Assembly (NCBI RefSeq): GCF_016864575.1
Contig: NZ_CP044127.1
Location: 496,001-560,000, forward strand
Source: Rhizobium sp. BG4
Lineage (GTDB): Bacteria; Pseudomonadota; Alphaproteobacteria; Rhizobiales; Rhizobiaceae
Direction of reading: 5' to 3'
Length of the DNA: 64,000 bases
Part shown: positions 34,613 to 42,251 of the stretch, piece after piece
How positions within the stretch are numbered: position 1 is the first letter of the stretch
Layout of the letters: each line of letters begins with the position of its first letter
Made by a program: the position numbers and the translations under genes
The notes under the pieces: model-generated
Seen by the model: only the letters and a program-made list of their open reading frames with translations
What the model was told of the DNA's origin: nothing
Databases searched by the model: none

Positions 34613-35511
34613 CAGGGTAGCGTATTGCCGCCGGTCACGCCAAAGCTCTCGCCCGTGATGTAGCTCGATTCCTGGGAGGCCAGGAAAACGTAGATTGGCG
34701 CACATTCGGCTGGCTGACCGGGACGTTTCATCGGGACCTCGCTGCCGAACGCCGTGATGACGTCCTGCGTTTGGCCTCCGGATGTCTGCAGCGGCGTCCA
34801 GAATGGACCAGGTGCCACGATGTTCACGCGGATCCCCTTTGGCAGAACCTGCTTGGACAGTGCCTTGCTGAACGCGACGATTGCCGACTTCGTCGGCGCG
34901 TAGTCGAGAAGTGTCGCAGACGGCTGGTAAGCTTGAATGGAAGCGGTATTGATGATCGATGAGCCTTCAGGCATGAGCGGGACAGCCGCCTTGCATATCC
35001 AGAACAGGGCGTAGACATTCGTCTTGAAGGTTTCATCGAATTGTTCGGTTGTCAGCTGCGAAATGTCGGCGATGGCTTTCTGGCGACCAGCCACATTGAC
35101 CAGGAGATCGAGACCGCCCAGCTCGTCATTCGCTGTCTCAACAAGCTTTTTGCAGAACGCTTCGCGTTTGAGATCGCCAGGGATCGCGACTGCCTTTCGG
35201 CCTTCCGCCTCAATGAGCTTGATCACCTCCTCCGCGTCGCTCTGTTCTTCAGGCAGATAGTTTATGACGACGTCGGCTCCCTCACGGGCGAAGGCAATCG
35301 CGGCTGCCCGGCCGATCCCGGAGTCGCCACCAGTCACGAGTGCTTTGCGACCGTTCAGTCGACCGGTACCCTTATAGGATGTTTCACCGTGATCGGGCAC
35401 AGGCTGCATCTTGCTCGCCAAGCCGGGTACTGGCTGTGGTTGCTCAGGAAATTTCGGCTGAGGATACTGCGTGAGCGGGTTCTGCATATTAAACTGGTCG
35501 GCGGAAGCCAT
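34612..35511 (-). CDS. General-stress SDR oxidoreductase (YghA/YdaD-like)
   Basis: 299 residues. A 45-residue Pro/Gln-rich N-terminal extension (QYPQPKFPEQPQPVPG) precedes the SDR fold, as in YghA, YdaD and GspB-type stress dehydrogenases. Cofactor motif VTGGDSGIGRA, active site Ser in NTASIQAY and YAPTK. The C-terminus (ITGESFGVTGGNTLP) is typical. It is translationally coupled to the GH15 gene. A GGAAC-N16-GCTT site (35547-35571, minus) is a weak stress-promoter candidate 36 nt upstream. Substrate unknown. Confidence 0.9.
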   Translation of the reverse strand: MASADQFNMQNPLTQYPQPKFPEQPQPVPGLASKMQPVPDHGETSYKGTGRLNGRKALVTGGDSGIGRAAAIAFAREGADVVINYLPEEQSDAEEVIKLIEAEGRKAVAIPGDLKREAFCKKLVETANDELGGLDLLVNVAGRQKAIADISQLTTEQFDETFKTNVYALFWICKAAVPLMPEGSSIINTASIQAYQPSATLLDYAPTKSAIVAFSKALSKQVLPKGIRVNIVAPGPFWTPLQTSGGQTQDVITAFGSEVPMKRPGQPAECAPIYVFLASQESSYITGESFGVTGGNTLP

Positions 35512-35600
35512 TGATCATCTAACCTTTTTCATGAAGGAGAGATCAAAAGCTCCGTGATAGGAAGTTGTTCCCGAGCAGCGCAGAAAGGGCACTTAATTTC

Positions 35601-35625
35601 GGAACTGTTTCTGCTTTCGGTGGTT
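35601..35625 (+). promoter_or_regulatory. Putative sigma EcfG promoter for the cupin gene
   Basis: GGAAC, 16 nt, GGTT; -35 exact and GTT of the -10 present. It ends 57 nt before the cupin ATG. It lies 30 bp from a weaker minus-strand site facing the SDR gene. Confidence 0.6.
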
Positions 35626-35681
35626 GGTCGAATGCGGGCTACGGCCGTTGCCGCCGCCCTATCCTCAACGGGCCAACTCCT

Positions 35682-36170
35682 ATGAACATCGAGCACAAAT
35701 CTTTTAGACCAAGTGACTGGGTCCCAAACAACACTCGGTTGCCAGTCCTGATCTACCGCCAGGCAATTTTCCATGCCACCTCGTCGGATTTCGAGGAGGC
35801 ATTCGAGGAGAACGGCTGGACCGGTATCTGGCGCGATGGCGTGTTCGATTATCATCATTACCACTCGGGAGCGCATGAGGCGTTGGGCGTGGGGCGCGGT
35901 ACAGCCAAGCTTCAACTCGGCGGACCTGGTGGCGAAATCATCGAACTCGCGACGGGAGATTGCCTTCTCCTACCAGCAGGAACGGGCCACAAGAAAATAG
36001 AGGCATCAAGCGACTTCGAGATCGTCGGAGCTTACCCTCCGCGCCAGCAGGCAGATATCCAGACGCAGGCACCGAGCGCCGAGCTGCTTGCGATCATTTC
36101 GTCGCTTTCAATACCAGGCAACGATCCGGTCGTTGGCGCGACCGGTGGCTTGAAAGAGTTTTGGCGATGA
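35682..36170 (+). CDS. Cupin-domain protein (YjlB-like)
   Basis: 162 residues, single beta-barrel. The first cupin motif is in FDYHHYHSGAHEALGV, where His residues can hold a metal, and the second in CLLLPAGTGHKKIE. The N-terminus (VPNNTRLPVLIYRQAI) fits the YjlB group. The ATG is the family start although its ribosome site is poor; the long frame from 35565 crosses the promoter. Divergent from the SDR-GH15 pair. Activity unknown; sugar or small-acid isomerase or sensor roles are common for cupins. Confidence 0.85.
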   Translation: MNIEHKSFRPSDWVPNNTRLPVLIYRQAIFHATSSDFEEAFEENGWTGIWRDGVFDYHHYHSGAHEALGVGRGTAKLQLGGPGGEIIELATGDCLLLPAGTGHKKIEASSDFEIVGAYPPRQQADIQTQAPSAELLAIISSLSIPGNDPVVGATGGLKEFWR

Positions 36171-36526
36171 TTTTTTCCTTTGCCAATGCCTGATCGCGCG
36201 GTTCGACGCTTTGGCAATTCCCAGTAAAGTGGCGCAATGTCCTTCGAGGATCTGGGGAGGGCACACGCTTGCTGTGCGCCCGCGCCTCTAGGTGTGTGGC
36301 CCCCAACATGTCACGGCATTGACGAACCAGCTCTACAGCGAGGCTGCCCGCCGGCAGCGGTCTGATAAGCTCGGCCTCCGGTTGCGAAAGGTCAAGCCAG
36401 GCCTGCCAATCGTGACGCCGATAGCGATATCGCTCAAGGCGCAATCAGGCGGTCGCGGCGGAACGAACTTTTCGGACAGAGGTTCACCCCTTCGAGGCAA
36501 TCAAGTCTCTTGAGAGGAGTTTTCCG
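36171..36526. other. Intergenic stretch before the second CsbD gene
   Basis: About 355 bp. A minus-strand frame runs 36094-36444 but overlaps the cupin end and has no motif. The last 70 bp hold the CsbD promoter. Confidence 0.5.
36460..36484 (+). promoter_or_regulatory. Putative sigma EcfG promoter for the second CsbD gene
   Basis: GGAAC, 16 nt, GGTT, ending 42 nt before the CsbD ATG; same spacing as before the paralogous gene at 29805. Confidence 0.65.
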
Positions 36527-36718
36527 ATGGGAAGCACAGCTGACAAGGTTTCCGGTAAAGCCAATGAACTGGCTGGCAAAGCCCGCCAAAGCGTGGGCGA
36601 TGCAACCGATAACCGTGATATGAAGGCAAAGGGCATGGCGCAAGAAGCCAAGGGCGATGCTCAGCAGGCGAAAGGCCAGGCTAAGGACGCAGTAAAGAAG
36701 GTCGTCGATAAGGCATAA
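36527..36718 (+). CDS. CsbD family stress protein, second copy
   Basis: 63 residues with the same repeated helical plan as the copy at 29805 (SGKANELAGKARQSVGDA, GDAQQAKGQAKDAVKK). GAGGAG lies 7-8 nt upstream. An inverted repeat (CCGCTGG/CCAGCGG, 36742-36765) follows the stop codon. Both copies carry stress-type promoters, so the pair may give dosage or graded induction. Confidence 0.93.
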   Translation: MGSTADKVSGKANELAGKARQSVGDATDNRDMKAKGMAQEAKGDAQQAKGQAKDAVKKVVDKA

Positions 36719-37001
36719 CGCCTTCGGCAGGACATGGTGGTCCGCTGGTAGTGCTACCCCAGCGGGCCGGCTCTCATAGCCGCGCTTCCCTAGATTCTAG
36801 TGCCAGATCTCCGTCCTGACCCCCGTCTTCGTAAGCCCATGCCAGGGAACCCACAGCGTGTAGCAGACAGGCAGATATCTTCAGAACACATGCAGGCAGA
36901 CTTTGAGGCCCCCGCTTTGTCGGAGGTGCGGCCCTCACTTGCAGCAGCATGGTTCCTGGACAAATTGTGAAATGCTGATGAGCGATCTTCCATCGCTGCA
37001 A

Positions 37002-37259
37002 TCAGCTGGACTTCATCGCTTCCTCGGCAGCAAGCATTTCAGCGATGCTTGCTCCCTCGCGGGTCGTTGCTGGTCCGGGCGTGGTCGCAGCAATACGCAA
37101 GTCTTCCAACATCTGCGCAGCGAACGCTATAGCGTCGTCATCGCTGGAAACGCTGTCGGCTGACATGCGGACAGCCACAAGCTCGTTGCCCTCCCCATGA
37201 AACTCCACCGTGACAGTCGCCTCTGTCGTCCTGGCAACATTTGTCCGCACCAGATGCAT
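37002..37259 (-). CDS. Small protein sharing a domain with the 48.4 kb gene
   Basis: 85 residues. The core TVTVEFHGEGNELVAVRM plus a following helix (AFAAQMLEDL) matches the N-terminal half of the gene at 48434-48823 (LTVEFVGQGGELVSIAM ... KAIMVEL), so the two are paralogous domains. GGAGG lies 10 nt before the ATG. It follows the tailed oxidoreductase gene on the same strand, with about 140 bp between. A GGAAC-N16-GATT half-match lies upstream. No known function. Confidence 0.65.
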   Translation of the reverse strand: MHLVRTNVARTTEATVTVEFHGEGNELVAVRMSADSVSSDDDAIAFAAQMLEDLRIAATTPGPATTREGASIAEMLAAEEAMKSS

Positions 37260-37400
37260 TCCGAAATTCCCTCCACTTCATGGACGCGACCCCCGCAGCA
37301 GCCGCGCAGGTTAAATCTACCGACCACTACTTTGTTCCAACCGCGTTCTTAGAAGCAGGACACGCACCAAGCTGGCGCAGCCCGGCGAAAGCTGCAGCCT

Positions 37401-38447
37401 CTATCTCTTCGTCGTCCCCGGTATGCTCGTCACGATCGCCGATACCGGATCACTGGCAGGGAAGCTATCCTCGAGCCCCTCCTCCAGTTCGGCCTCCAAT
37501 TCGACTTCGTCGTGACTTTCGCGAGCGCTTGGGACCGGCTCCAGACCTCTACTGCCTTCATCAAAGTTGCCATTGCTCAAGGCATCGTATCGGTTGAGGC
37601 TTCCTTCCGGTCGCTGGGCTAACATGCCGCTCAAAACGGCCGTTAGACCGTTGTTGCCGGCCTGGTCGTCCGCAACTTGCTGGAAGACACCTGCCATTCC
37701 AGCGAATATTTCGACAGCTGGCTCATCCGCTCCCAGAAACGCGCCAATTTCGTTCATTTCCGCAACCCAACGGTACGCTTTGGGATACATGTCAGGAATG
37801 CCGTGGCCGAGCTTCTCGACCAGCTGCCGCTGACTTTCGGATAGCTCCGCCATCAGGGCTTTGTCAGCTCCATTCCGAGCGGCTGCCAACAGCATCGCGG
37901 TGCCGAGGCCAATCAGGCCTTTGTTGATACCGGCGTAGCACATCTTGAGTGCCGATGCGGCACCGACATCGCGCTCAAGAAGACGCGCATCCAAGCCGAA
38001 TTCGGTGAGAACCGCTACGGTCTCTCTTGCATCTCCGCTGATATAGAAGCGGGGGCCGGGTTTGCCTGCCTGTGGCGGACCACCGATAATGCAGGCGTCG
38101 AGAACTGTCGCAGCAGTGTCCTTAAAGACTTCAGAGACCTTTTCCATCGTTTGTGGAGAAACGGCATTGCAGTCAACGAATGTCGTAGAAGATTTGGATG
38201 AGCGAACCGCCGTCGCGACCTTGTCGGCCACCGCTAAAGCCTGAGACGGCGGGACAATCGACAAGATGATATCGGCGTCGACCAACGACATCAGGTCTTC
38301 CTCACGGATGCCAGCAACCGCAGCCCGATCCCGTGTCGCTGAACTGCGTCCTTCCAAGGTGGTACTGATTTCCGCTCCGGAGGACATAAGGGCTTCCGCG
38401 ACAGCGCTACCCATAGCTCCCATTCCGATCACAGCGATTTTTGACAT
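37401..38447 (-). CDS. 6-phosphogluconate/hydroxyisobutyrate dehydrogenase-like protein with extra acidic tail
   Basis: 348 residues. The N-terminal Rossmann domain has GMGAMGSAVAEAL; the second domain (about 190-270: GAASALKMCYAGINKGL, MYPKAYRWVAEM) fits DUF1932, found in this dehydrogenase group. After about residue 290, where relatives end, there is a 60-residue Asp/Glu-rich tail with DALSNGNFDEG and EEGLEDSFPASDPVSA. The same tail ends the unrelated protein at 48434. ATG 38447 is the family start; an ATG two codons upstream is possible. NADP-linked oxidoreductase, substrate unknown. Confidence 0.85.
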   Translation of the reverse strand: MSKIAVIGMGAMGSAVAEALMSSGAEISTTLEGRSSATRDRAAVAGIREEDLMSLVDADIILSIVPPSQALAVADKVATAVRSSKSSTTFVDCNAVSPQTMEKVSEVFKDTAATVLDACIIGGPPQAGKPGPRFYISGDARETVAVLTEFGLDARLLERDVGAASALKMCYAGINKGLIGLGTAMLLAAARNGADKALMAELSESQRQLVEKLGHGIPDMYPKAYRWVAEMNEIGAFLGADEPAVEIFAGMAGVFQQVADDQAGNNGLTAVLSGMLAQRPEGSLNRYDALSNGNFDEGSRGLEPVPSARESHDEVELEAELEEGLEDSFPASDPVSAIVTSIPGTTKR

Positions 38448-38536
38448 TAACATTTGCCTTTATGATATTGAAGTCGGAACTAGTGGCGACAAGCTCCGAT
38501 GCAAGTTACCTTTGCCGAGATAGCCAGCAACGATGA

Positions 38537-38719
38537 CCGTCACTTGGGAATTTTAAGCGCGAGACTCAGCAGACGATCTCGGCCGTGCGATCGCTAGACG
38601 CGACAGATGCTGTGGCGCTGATGGAACTCACCGGGATCAACACCTACGAGAAGATTGTTGAACTCATGGAGCAGTGCTATCCTAACATTCCGGGAATCGT
38701 CGTTCCCCCCGTCTCCTAG
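38537..38719 (+). pseudogene. Protein-like fragment without start
   Basis: Between a TGA and a TAG lies a 60-codon frame that reads like protein (VRSLDATDAVALMELTG, YEKIVELMEQCYPNIPG). No ATG with a ribosome site precedes it; a GTG lies in the middle. Family not recognised. It may be the end of a broken gene upstream of the next fragment. Confidence 0.3.
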
Positions 38720-38784
38720 CAATTGAGCACGAAGATCAAGGGTTTGGTAGATGAATACAATGGCGCCAATGCAAGCGAGTCCGA

Positions 38785-39285
38785 CCTGGATCGCTGGCCG
38801 CGGCCGTCCACTCGCACCTTGAGACGGGTAGCGAGTTTCGATACCACCTTGCCAGTTTTCTTGACGGTTTTTACATTGATCCCTCAAGTCGCCGGAGACG
38901 AGAGCGGCTCGTTGATACACCCGATTTAACGGTTGACCAGCGTTTTGACGCGCTGGTGAGAGCTATTGGGGAACACCTCTGCCGTAGGTGGAGGCTAGGA
39001 CCGGCTCCGCTTTGGACCGACGCGCCGGAACGCTTCCTAAAGAAGCCATGGTTCCTTGGACAAGAGCGCATGAAGCCGTTTTACATTGCCGAAAGCCCCA
39101 GCGCTTACAGGCGCCGATTCATTTTCACGGAAATGGAGCCTCTTCGTCGGGCGCGCATGCCCCGCGACGCGATGTGGTGGCATGCGGAAGAGATCCGCAC
39201 GGGTATGACACCGCTTCCAGAGGAGGTCGTGCTGACTGAACCTGTAGACGAAGAAACGGACCCGGCATACACAATGGCCATGTGA
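38785..39285 (+). pseudogene. Remnant of a conserved rhizobial protein, start lost
   Basis: The frame open from 38755 encodes a convincing protein: SLAAAVHSHLETGSEFRYHL, then ALVRAIGEHLCRRWRLG, a DAPERFLKKPWFLG segment and ESPSAYRRRFIFTEMEPLRRARMPR. This is the pattern of a small protein I recall from rhizobial nucleotidyltransferase-type toxin-antitoxin loci, a memory-based link. No ATG, GTG or TTG occurs in frame before 38956, in the middle of the domain, so the N-terminus seems lost by a frameshift. No partner gene is adjacent. Confidence 0.5.
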
Positions 39286-39517
39286 GGTCTGTCGTGTAGC
39301 CCATCTTTCCAAAACGTCGCTGTTGGTGGCAGTTGCTACTTGATCGCAATTTTCCTGTCCACTGCCGCACAAAGCTTTCCAACTTCGTAATGATGGGAAT
39401 GCAGATCTTCCTCCTATTCGCGATATAAGGGCAAATCGGCTTCTGTACGGTTTTGAACAATCCCTCCCGAACAACTTTTCAGCGGTGTCGTTTCAGCGAG
39501 GTGAATTGGAGCCTCGC

Positions 39518-39745
39518 ATGCCGGGAATACAGATCAACTCCTCTGTTCGTCTTATGTTGCTGTTGAATTCGATGAGTGACGTAGCGTTTCGCCCCCTCCC
39601 GCATAACGTCGGCATCAAAACGGTCATCCTCGCCGAGAAGGCAGGCCTCATTCAGCGGGAGGGTTCGCTTGGGCTACGTCCCCGCTGCAAGCTAACCCAA
39701 GCAGGCGCATCATATCGTCGCGAACGCGGATATCCGACGGGATAA
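39518..39745 (+). CDS. Small hypothetical protein, paralogue of the 47.3 kb gene
   Basis: 75 residues from MPGIQINSS with GGAG 8 nt upstream. The centre (PLPHNVGIKTVILAEKAGLIQ) and basic C-terminus (RCKLTQAGASYRRER) align with the 74-residue protein at 47275 (PPHNIGLKTALAAKQAGYIE, KCSLTSKGVTAQRQIKR). The layout, a helix-turn-helix-like middle followed by a basic wing, suggests a small winged-helix DNA binder; inference. Confidence 0.65.
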   Translation: MPGIQINSSVRLMLLLNSMSDVAFRPLPHNVGIKTVILAEKAGLIQREGSLGLRPRCKLTQAGASYRRERGYPTG

Positions 39746-39951
39746 TGGCGGCCGGGTTTACATAGCCGCGACGCTATCGTGCTCTCCATGTCGCGGCAAT
39801 CCCGCGATAGCCTCAAGGTGGCTCAATATAGATCCGTCATAGTGGCCTGCAGGAGGGACTCACACACAACTTGGTGGCCAAACGCGCACGCGATCATCGA
39901 GGCCAAGGCCATAATCAAGAAGCCTATGGCATTGGCAATGACCCTTCAGCC

Positions 39952-40071
39952 TTATCGCGGCCCAAACCCTATGGGTGTTCCACCTGCGGCCGCAATCACC
40001 AAGAAGATAACTGCAACGATTATCAGGGTGTACATATAGTCCTTGAGCTTTTCGAAGGGTTCATCGGGCAT
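39952..40071 (-). CDS. 39-residue single-helix membrane protein
   Basis: Encodes MPDEPFEKLKDYMYT, one strongly hydrophobic helix (LIIVAVIFLVIAAAGG) and a short GFGPR end. AGGAG lies 7 nt before the ATG, an excellent site, and codon use is normal. The opposite-strand frames over it are poorer. Too short to place in a family. Confidence 0.65.
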   Translation of the reverse strand: MPDEPFEKLKDYMYTLIIVAVIFLVIAAAGGTPIGFGPR

Positions 40072-40776
40072 TCCGAAACTCCTAAGCTATCCAACGTCGA
40101 CGGTATTGCACCAACCCTTGCGGGCGATCAAGGGGCTCACTCCCATGTCGTGAGGGAGCCAATGAGCTACATCACTGAAATCCAATGGACATGCCACATT
40201 CGTTTTGCTGTTGATGCCACTCCCGCCCTAATCCCGCCGGGCCGTCGACCAAAGCGTTCGAGCGTTTGCCGCCATTGTCGTACATTACGTCTCTTCCCCT
40301 GCCCGCATCGAACGCCAATCCAGGCCGCTGTAGCTGCCCACTGTATCTTGGAGGCGCCTGCGCAATACAGGGATCTGCCGGGGTTCTAGCTTGACGACAG
40401 CCTGTCGCGATCCGGTCGCTTACGCGGGGCGGCTGCTGGCAACGCCACGCAAATGCAGAGCTCGGTAGCCCATTTCTGGGGATTGGCTCGGCTCAACCAA
40501 GGCCTTAGGCTCCGCGGAAACCACCAATGGGCGAGACGAATGAACTCAGTTACGAGAACTTGCTGCACGCGCTCGCAAGCCGCGCGCAGCGTCCTGACAC
40601 ACAAGCTTGGCTATCTGTCGGTCGCGGCTTTGGCCGTTTTGATATGGGCGAGCGAGGATGTTCCGACTTCTCCCAAGGGTCAACTTGCTCAGAACGAGGC
40701 TGCGGTCCGCCAAAGATCGCAATGACCCGATCGCAGTGCGCGCCTCCCACGATGTTGCGAGCGCTACCTTTCGCGT
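40072..40776. other. Long stretch with only doubtful frames
   Basis: About 700 bp. An imperfect inverted repeat (GGCTC-x-CTC ... GAG-x-GAGCC) lies near 40133-40160. A frame from 40527 starts convincingly (GETNELSYENLLHALASRAQRPD) but turns into low-quality sequence after about 35 codons, as if frameshifted. No gene can be supported. Confidence 0.4.
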
Positions 40777-40965
40777 ATGTCGCACCTACAATATTGGGTC
40801 TTCAAGAATGTTTACCACCAGTGCTGGTCGATCATCGACATCTTTACGGGCTGGCCGCTCGATTTTGACGGCGTGCTGCTTAATACGCTCGAGGCCGAGG
40901 AGGCAGACAGGATGGCCGATGTCTTCAAAATCGGCGATTGTGCCCGCCGCGGCAATCTCCGATAA
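40777..40965 (+). CDS. Possible 62-residue hypothetical protein
   Basis: MSHLQYWVFKNVYHQCWSII, then FTGWPLDFDGVLLNTLEAEEADRMADVF: compact, well-balanced composition that looks like a real small domain. No clear ribosome site. The minus-strand frame over it (40786-41148) is less protein-like. Confidence 0.4.
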   Translation: MSHLQYWVFKNVYHQCWSIIDIFTGWPLDFDGVLLNTLEAEEADRMADVFKIGDCARRGNLR

Positions 40966-41222
40966 CTGCATTGAAGCCTGAGCTCCCCCGACATGCACGC
41001 CATTTGGCACACCTCGCGGAGAGTTTAGCGTCTGATCGCAGCACTGCAGCAAACCCCTTCCCATATCGGATTCTTCTGCGAGCGGTAGCTCGGCGGCACA
41101 TAGTCCTTCGGCCGCGAAATTTGGGGCAGCAGCCGCCATCCAATCCACTTCCAGTTCTATGCCGATCAGGCATTGAACAATGCCCGTGCGAGCACGATGT
41201 AAGTGGGGTCAGGAGCCACGTC

Positions 41223-41600
41223 ATGCTTGTCATCATCTCAGCCGCGGTCATCACGCTCGTTGCCACTCTGGCCGCTCGATATCTGCTCGCGAAAACGCGG
41301 CTGACGGAAAAGTCGATCGACGCCGCAATCGCCCGGAGGCTCCATACGTCTCCGGTGCTGTCCGAGATGCGCGAACTGCGTGAACTCAATGGTGTGATGC
41401 GCAATATCTTGGCCGATCTCGTCGAAAACGAGGAACTGGCAGTGCGGAGACCGGACGATCATCGTTCGCCTGCGACCCGGACTCGATTGGTGGCAATGCG
41501 CGAAGCGCGCCGCCGGGAGATATATGGTGAGGCGATCCTTTTGCTTCGGCAGACCGCTCGAACCCGAACCGCGGAAAGCCCCGTTAGAGCAGCAGACTGA
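41223..41600 (+). CDS. Membrane-anchored hypothetical protein
   Basis: 125 residues: an N-terminal membrane helix (MLVIISAAVITLVATLAARYLL) and a charged cytoplasmic helical part (SEMRELRELNGVMRNILADLVENEEL). AGGAG lies 8 nt upstream and fixes the start well inside the longer frame from 40938. No family recognised. Confidence 0.65.
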   Translation: MLVIISAAVITLVATLAARYLLAKTRLTEKSIDAAIARRLHTSPVLSEMRELRELNGVMRNILADLVENEELAVRRPDDHRSPATRTRLVAMREARRREIYGEAILLLRQTARTRTAESPVRAAD

Positions 41601-41721
41601 AGATGTTTGGGCGTGAAGAGCCCCCACCATATCTGAACCACCACCGTTCAAGTTGATGGTCGCGTCTTCAACTCCGAGGGCATGCGACCAGGGATCCCCG
41701 GTTGATATCTTTCGCGCACCG

Positions 41722-41747
41722 GGAACTCAAGTCGTCGTGTGTGCGTT
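41722..41747 (+). promoter_or_regulatory. Putative sigma EcfG promoter for a 51-residue membrane protein
   Basis: GGAAC, 17 nt, CGTT, both elements exact, ending 28 nt before the ATG at 41776. Confidence 0.7.
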
Positions 41748-41775
41748 TTCTCCGTCGTCTTTAGAGAGAGATCAC

Positions 41776-41931
41776 ATGTCCTCGGGTAGCAAAGCTCGCC
41801 ACCATATGTACATCTTCGTGGCGATTATTTTCGCAGCAGCGCTCGCATTAGCGGGGACCTATGTCGTTATCGCAAAACCAGGTGAGGCCGCGAAGGAGCC
41901 TGTGTCCGAGGTTGTTAATCCGAACAGCTAG
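41776..41931 (+). CDS. 51-residue single-helix membrane protein, stress-type promoter
   Basis: MSSGSKARHHMY, then one helix (IFVAIIFAAALALAGTYVVIA) and a short acidic outer tail. GAGAGAG lies 7 nt upstream. An exact EcfG-type promoter sits 28 nt before it, giving a short leader and good support that it is expressed. Unknown function. Confidence 0.7.
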   Translation: MSSGSKARHHMYIFVAIIFAAALALAGTYVVIAKPGEAAKEPVSEVVNPNS

Positions 41932-42251
41932 CCCGCGGCAGGAAGCCTGTGGGATCGAAACCGACAGGGGACGAACACACGGCCAATCGCGCATGTCCGC
42001 TTCCTTGTCACCCACGTGGCGTCAATCCCAGGCCTGCAACGAGCCGGCCGACAATCGGGTCCAAGCGTACTCTTCATAACCAGGACGGCTCGCCAGTCCG
42101 CAATGCAGCCTCCGTGCGGATGGCATGATCTCCCCAATTCAAGAGAGCCAATTAAAACCAGCCTTACAGCCGCCGAGACAGAGGCGTGATCGGGAACAGA
42201 CCGAAAAGGTCATCGTACCGCACGAGCAAAAGGGATAGCTGCGTTTATATC
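41932..42251. other. Intergenic stretch without a supported gene
   Basis: About 320 bp between the small membrane gene and the 3' end of the YhaN-like gene. Nothing recognised. Confidence 0.5.

Noticed and set aside
37313..37338. GGAAC-N16-GATT on the minus strand before the 37.0 kb gene
   Set aside because: The -10 lacks GTT; kept only as a remark in that gene's entry.
40527..40868. Frame starting GETNELSYENLLHAL
   Set aside because: The first 35 codons look real, but the rest is poor and no family is known; could not be supported as a gene.
42195..42220. GGAAC-N16-CGTA site on the plus strand
   Set aside because: Resembles a stress promoter but points into the 3' end of a minus-strand gene with no plus-strand gene after it.
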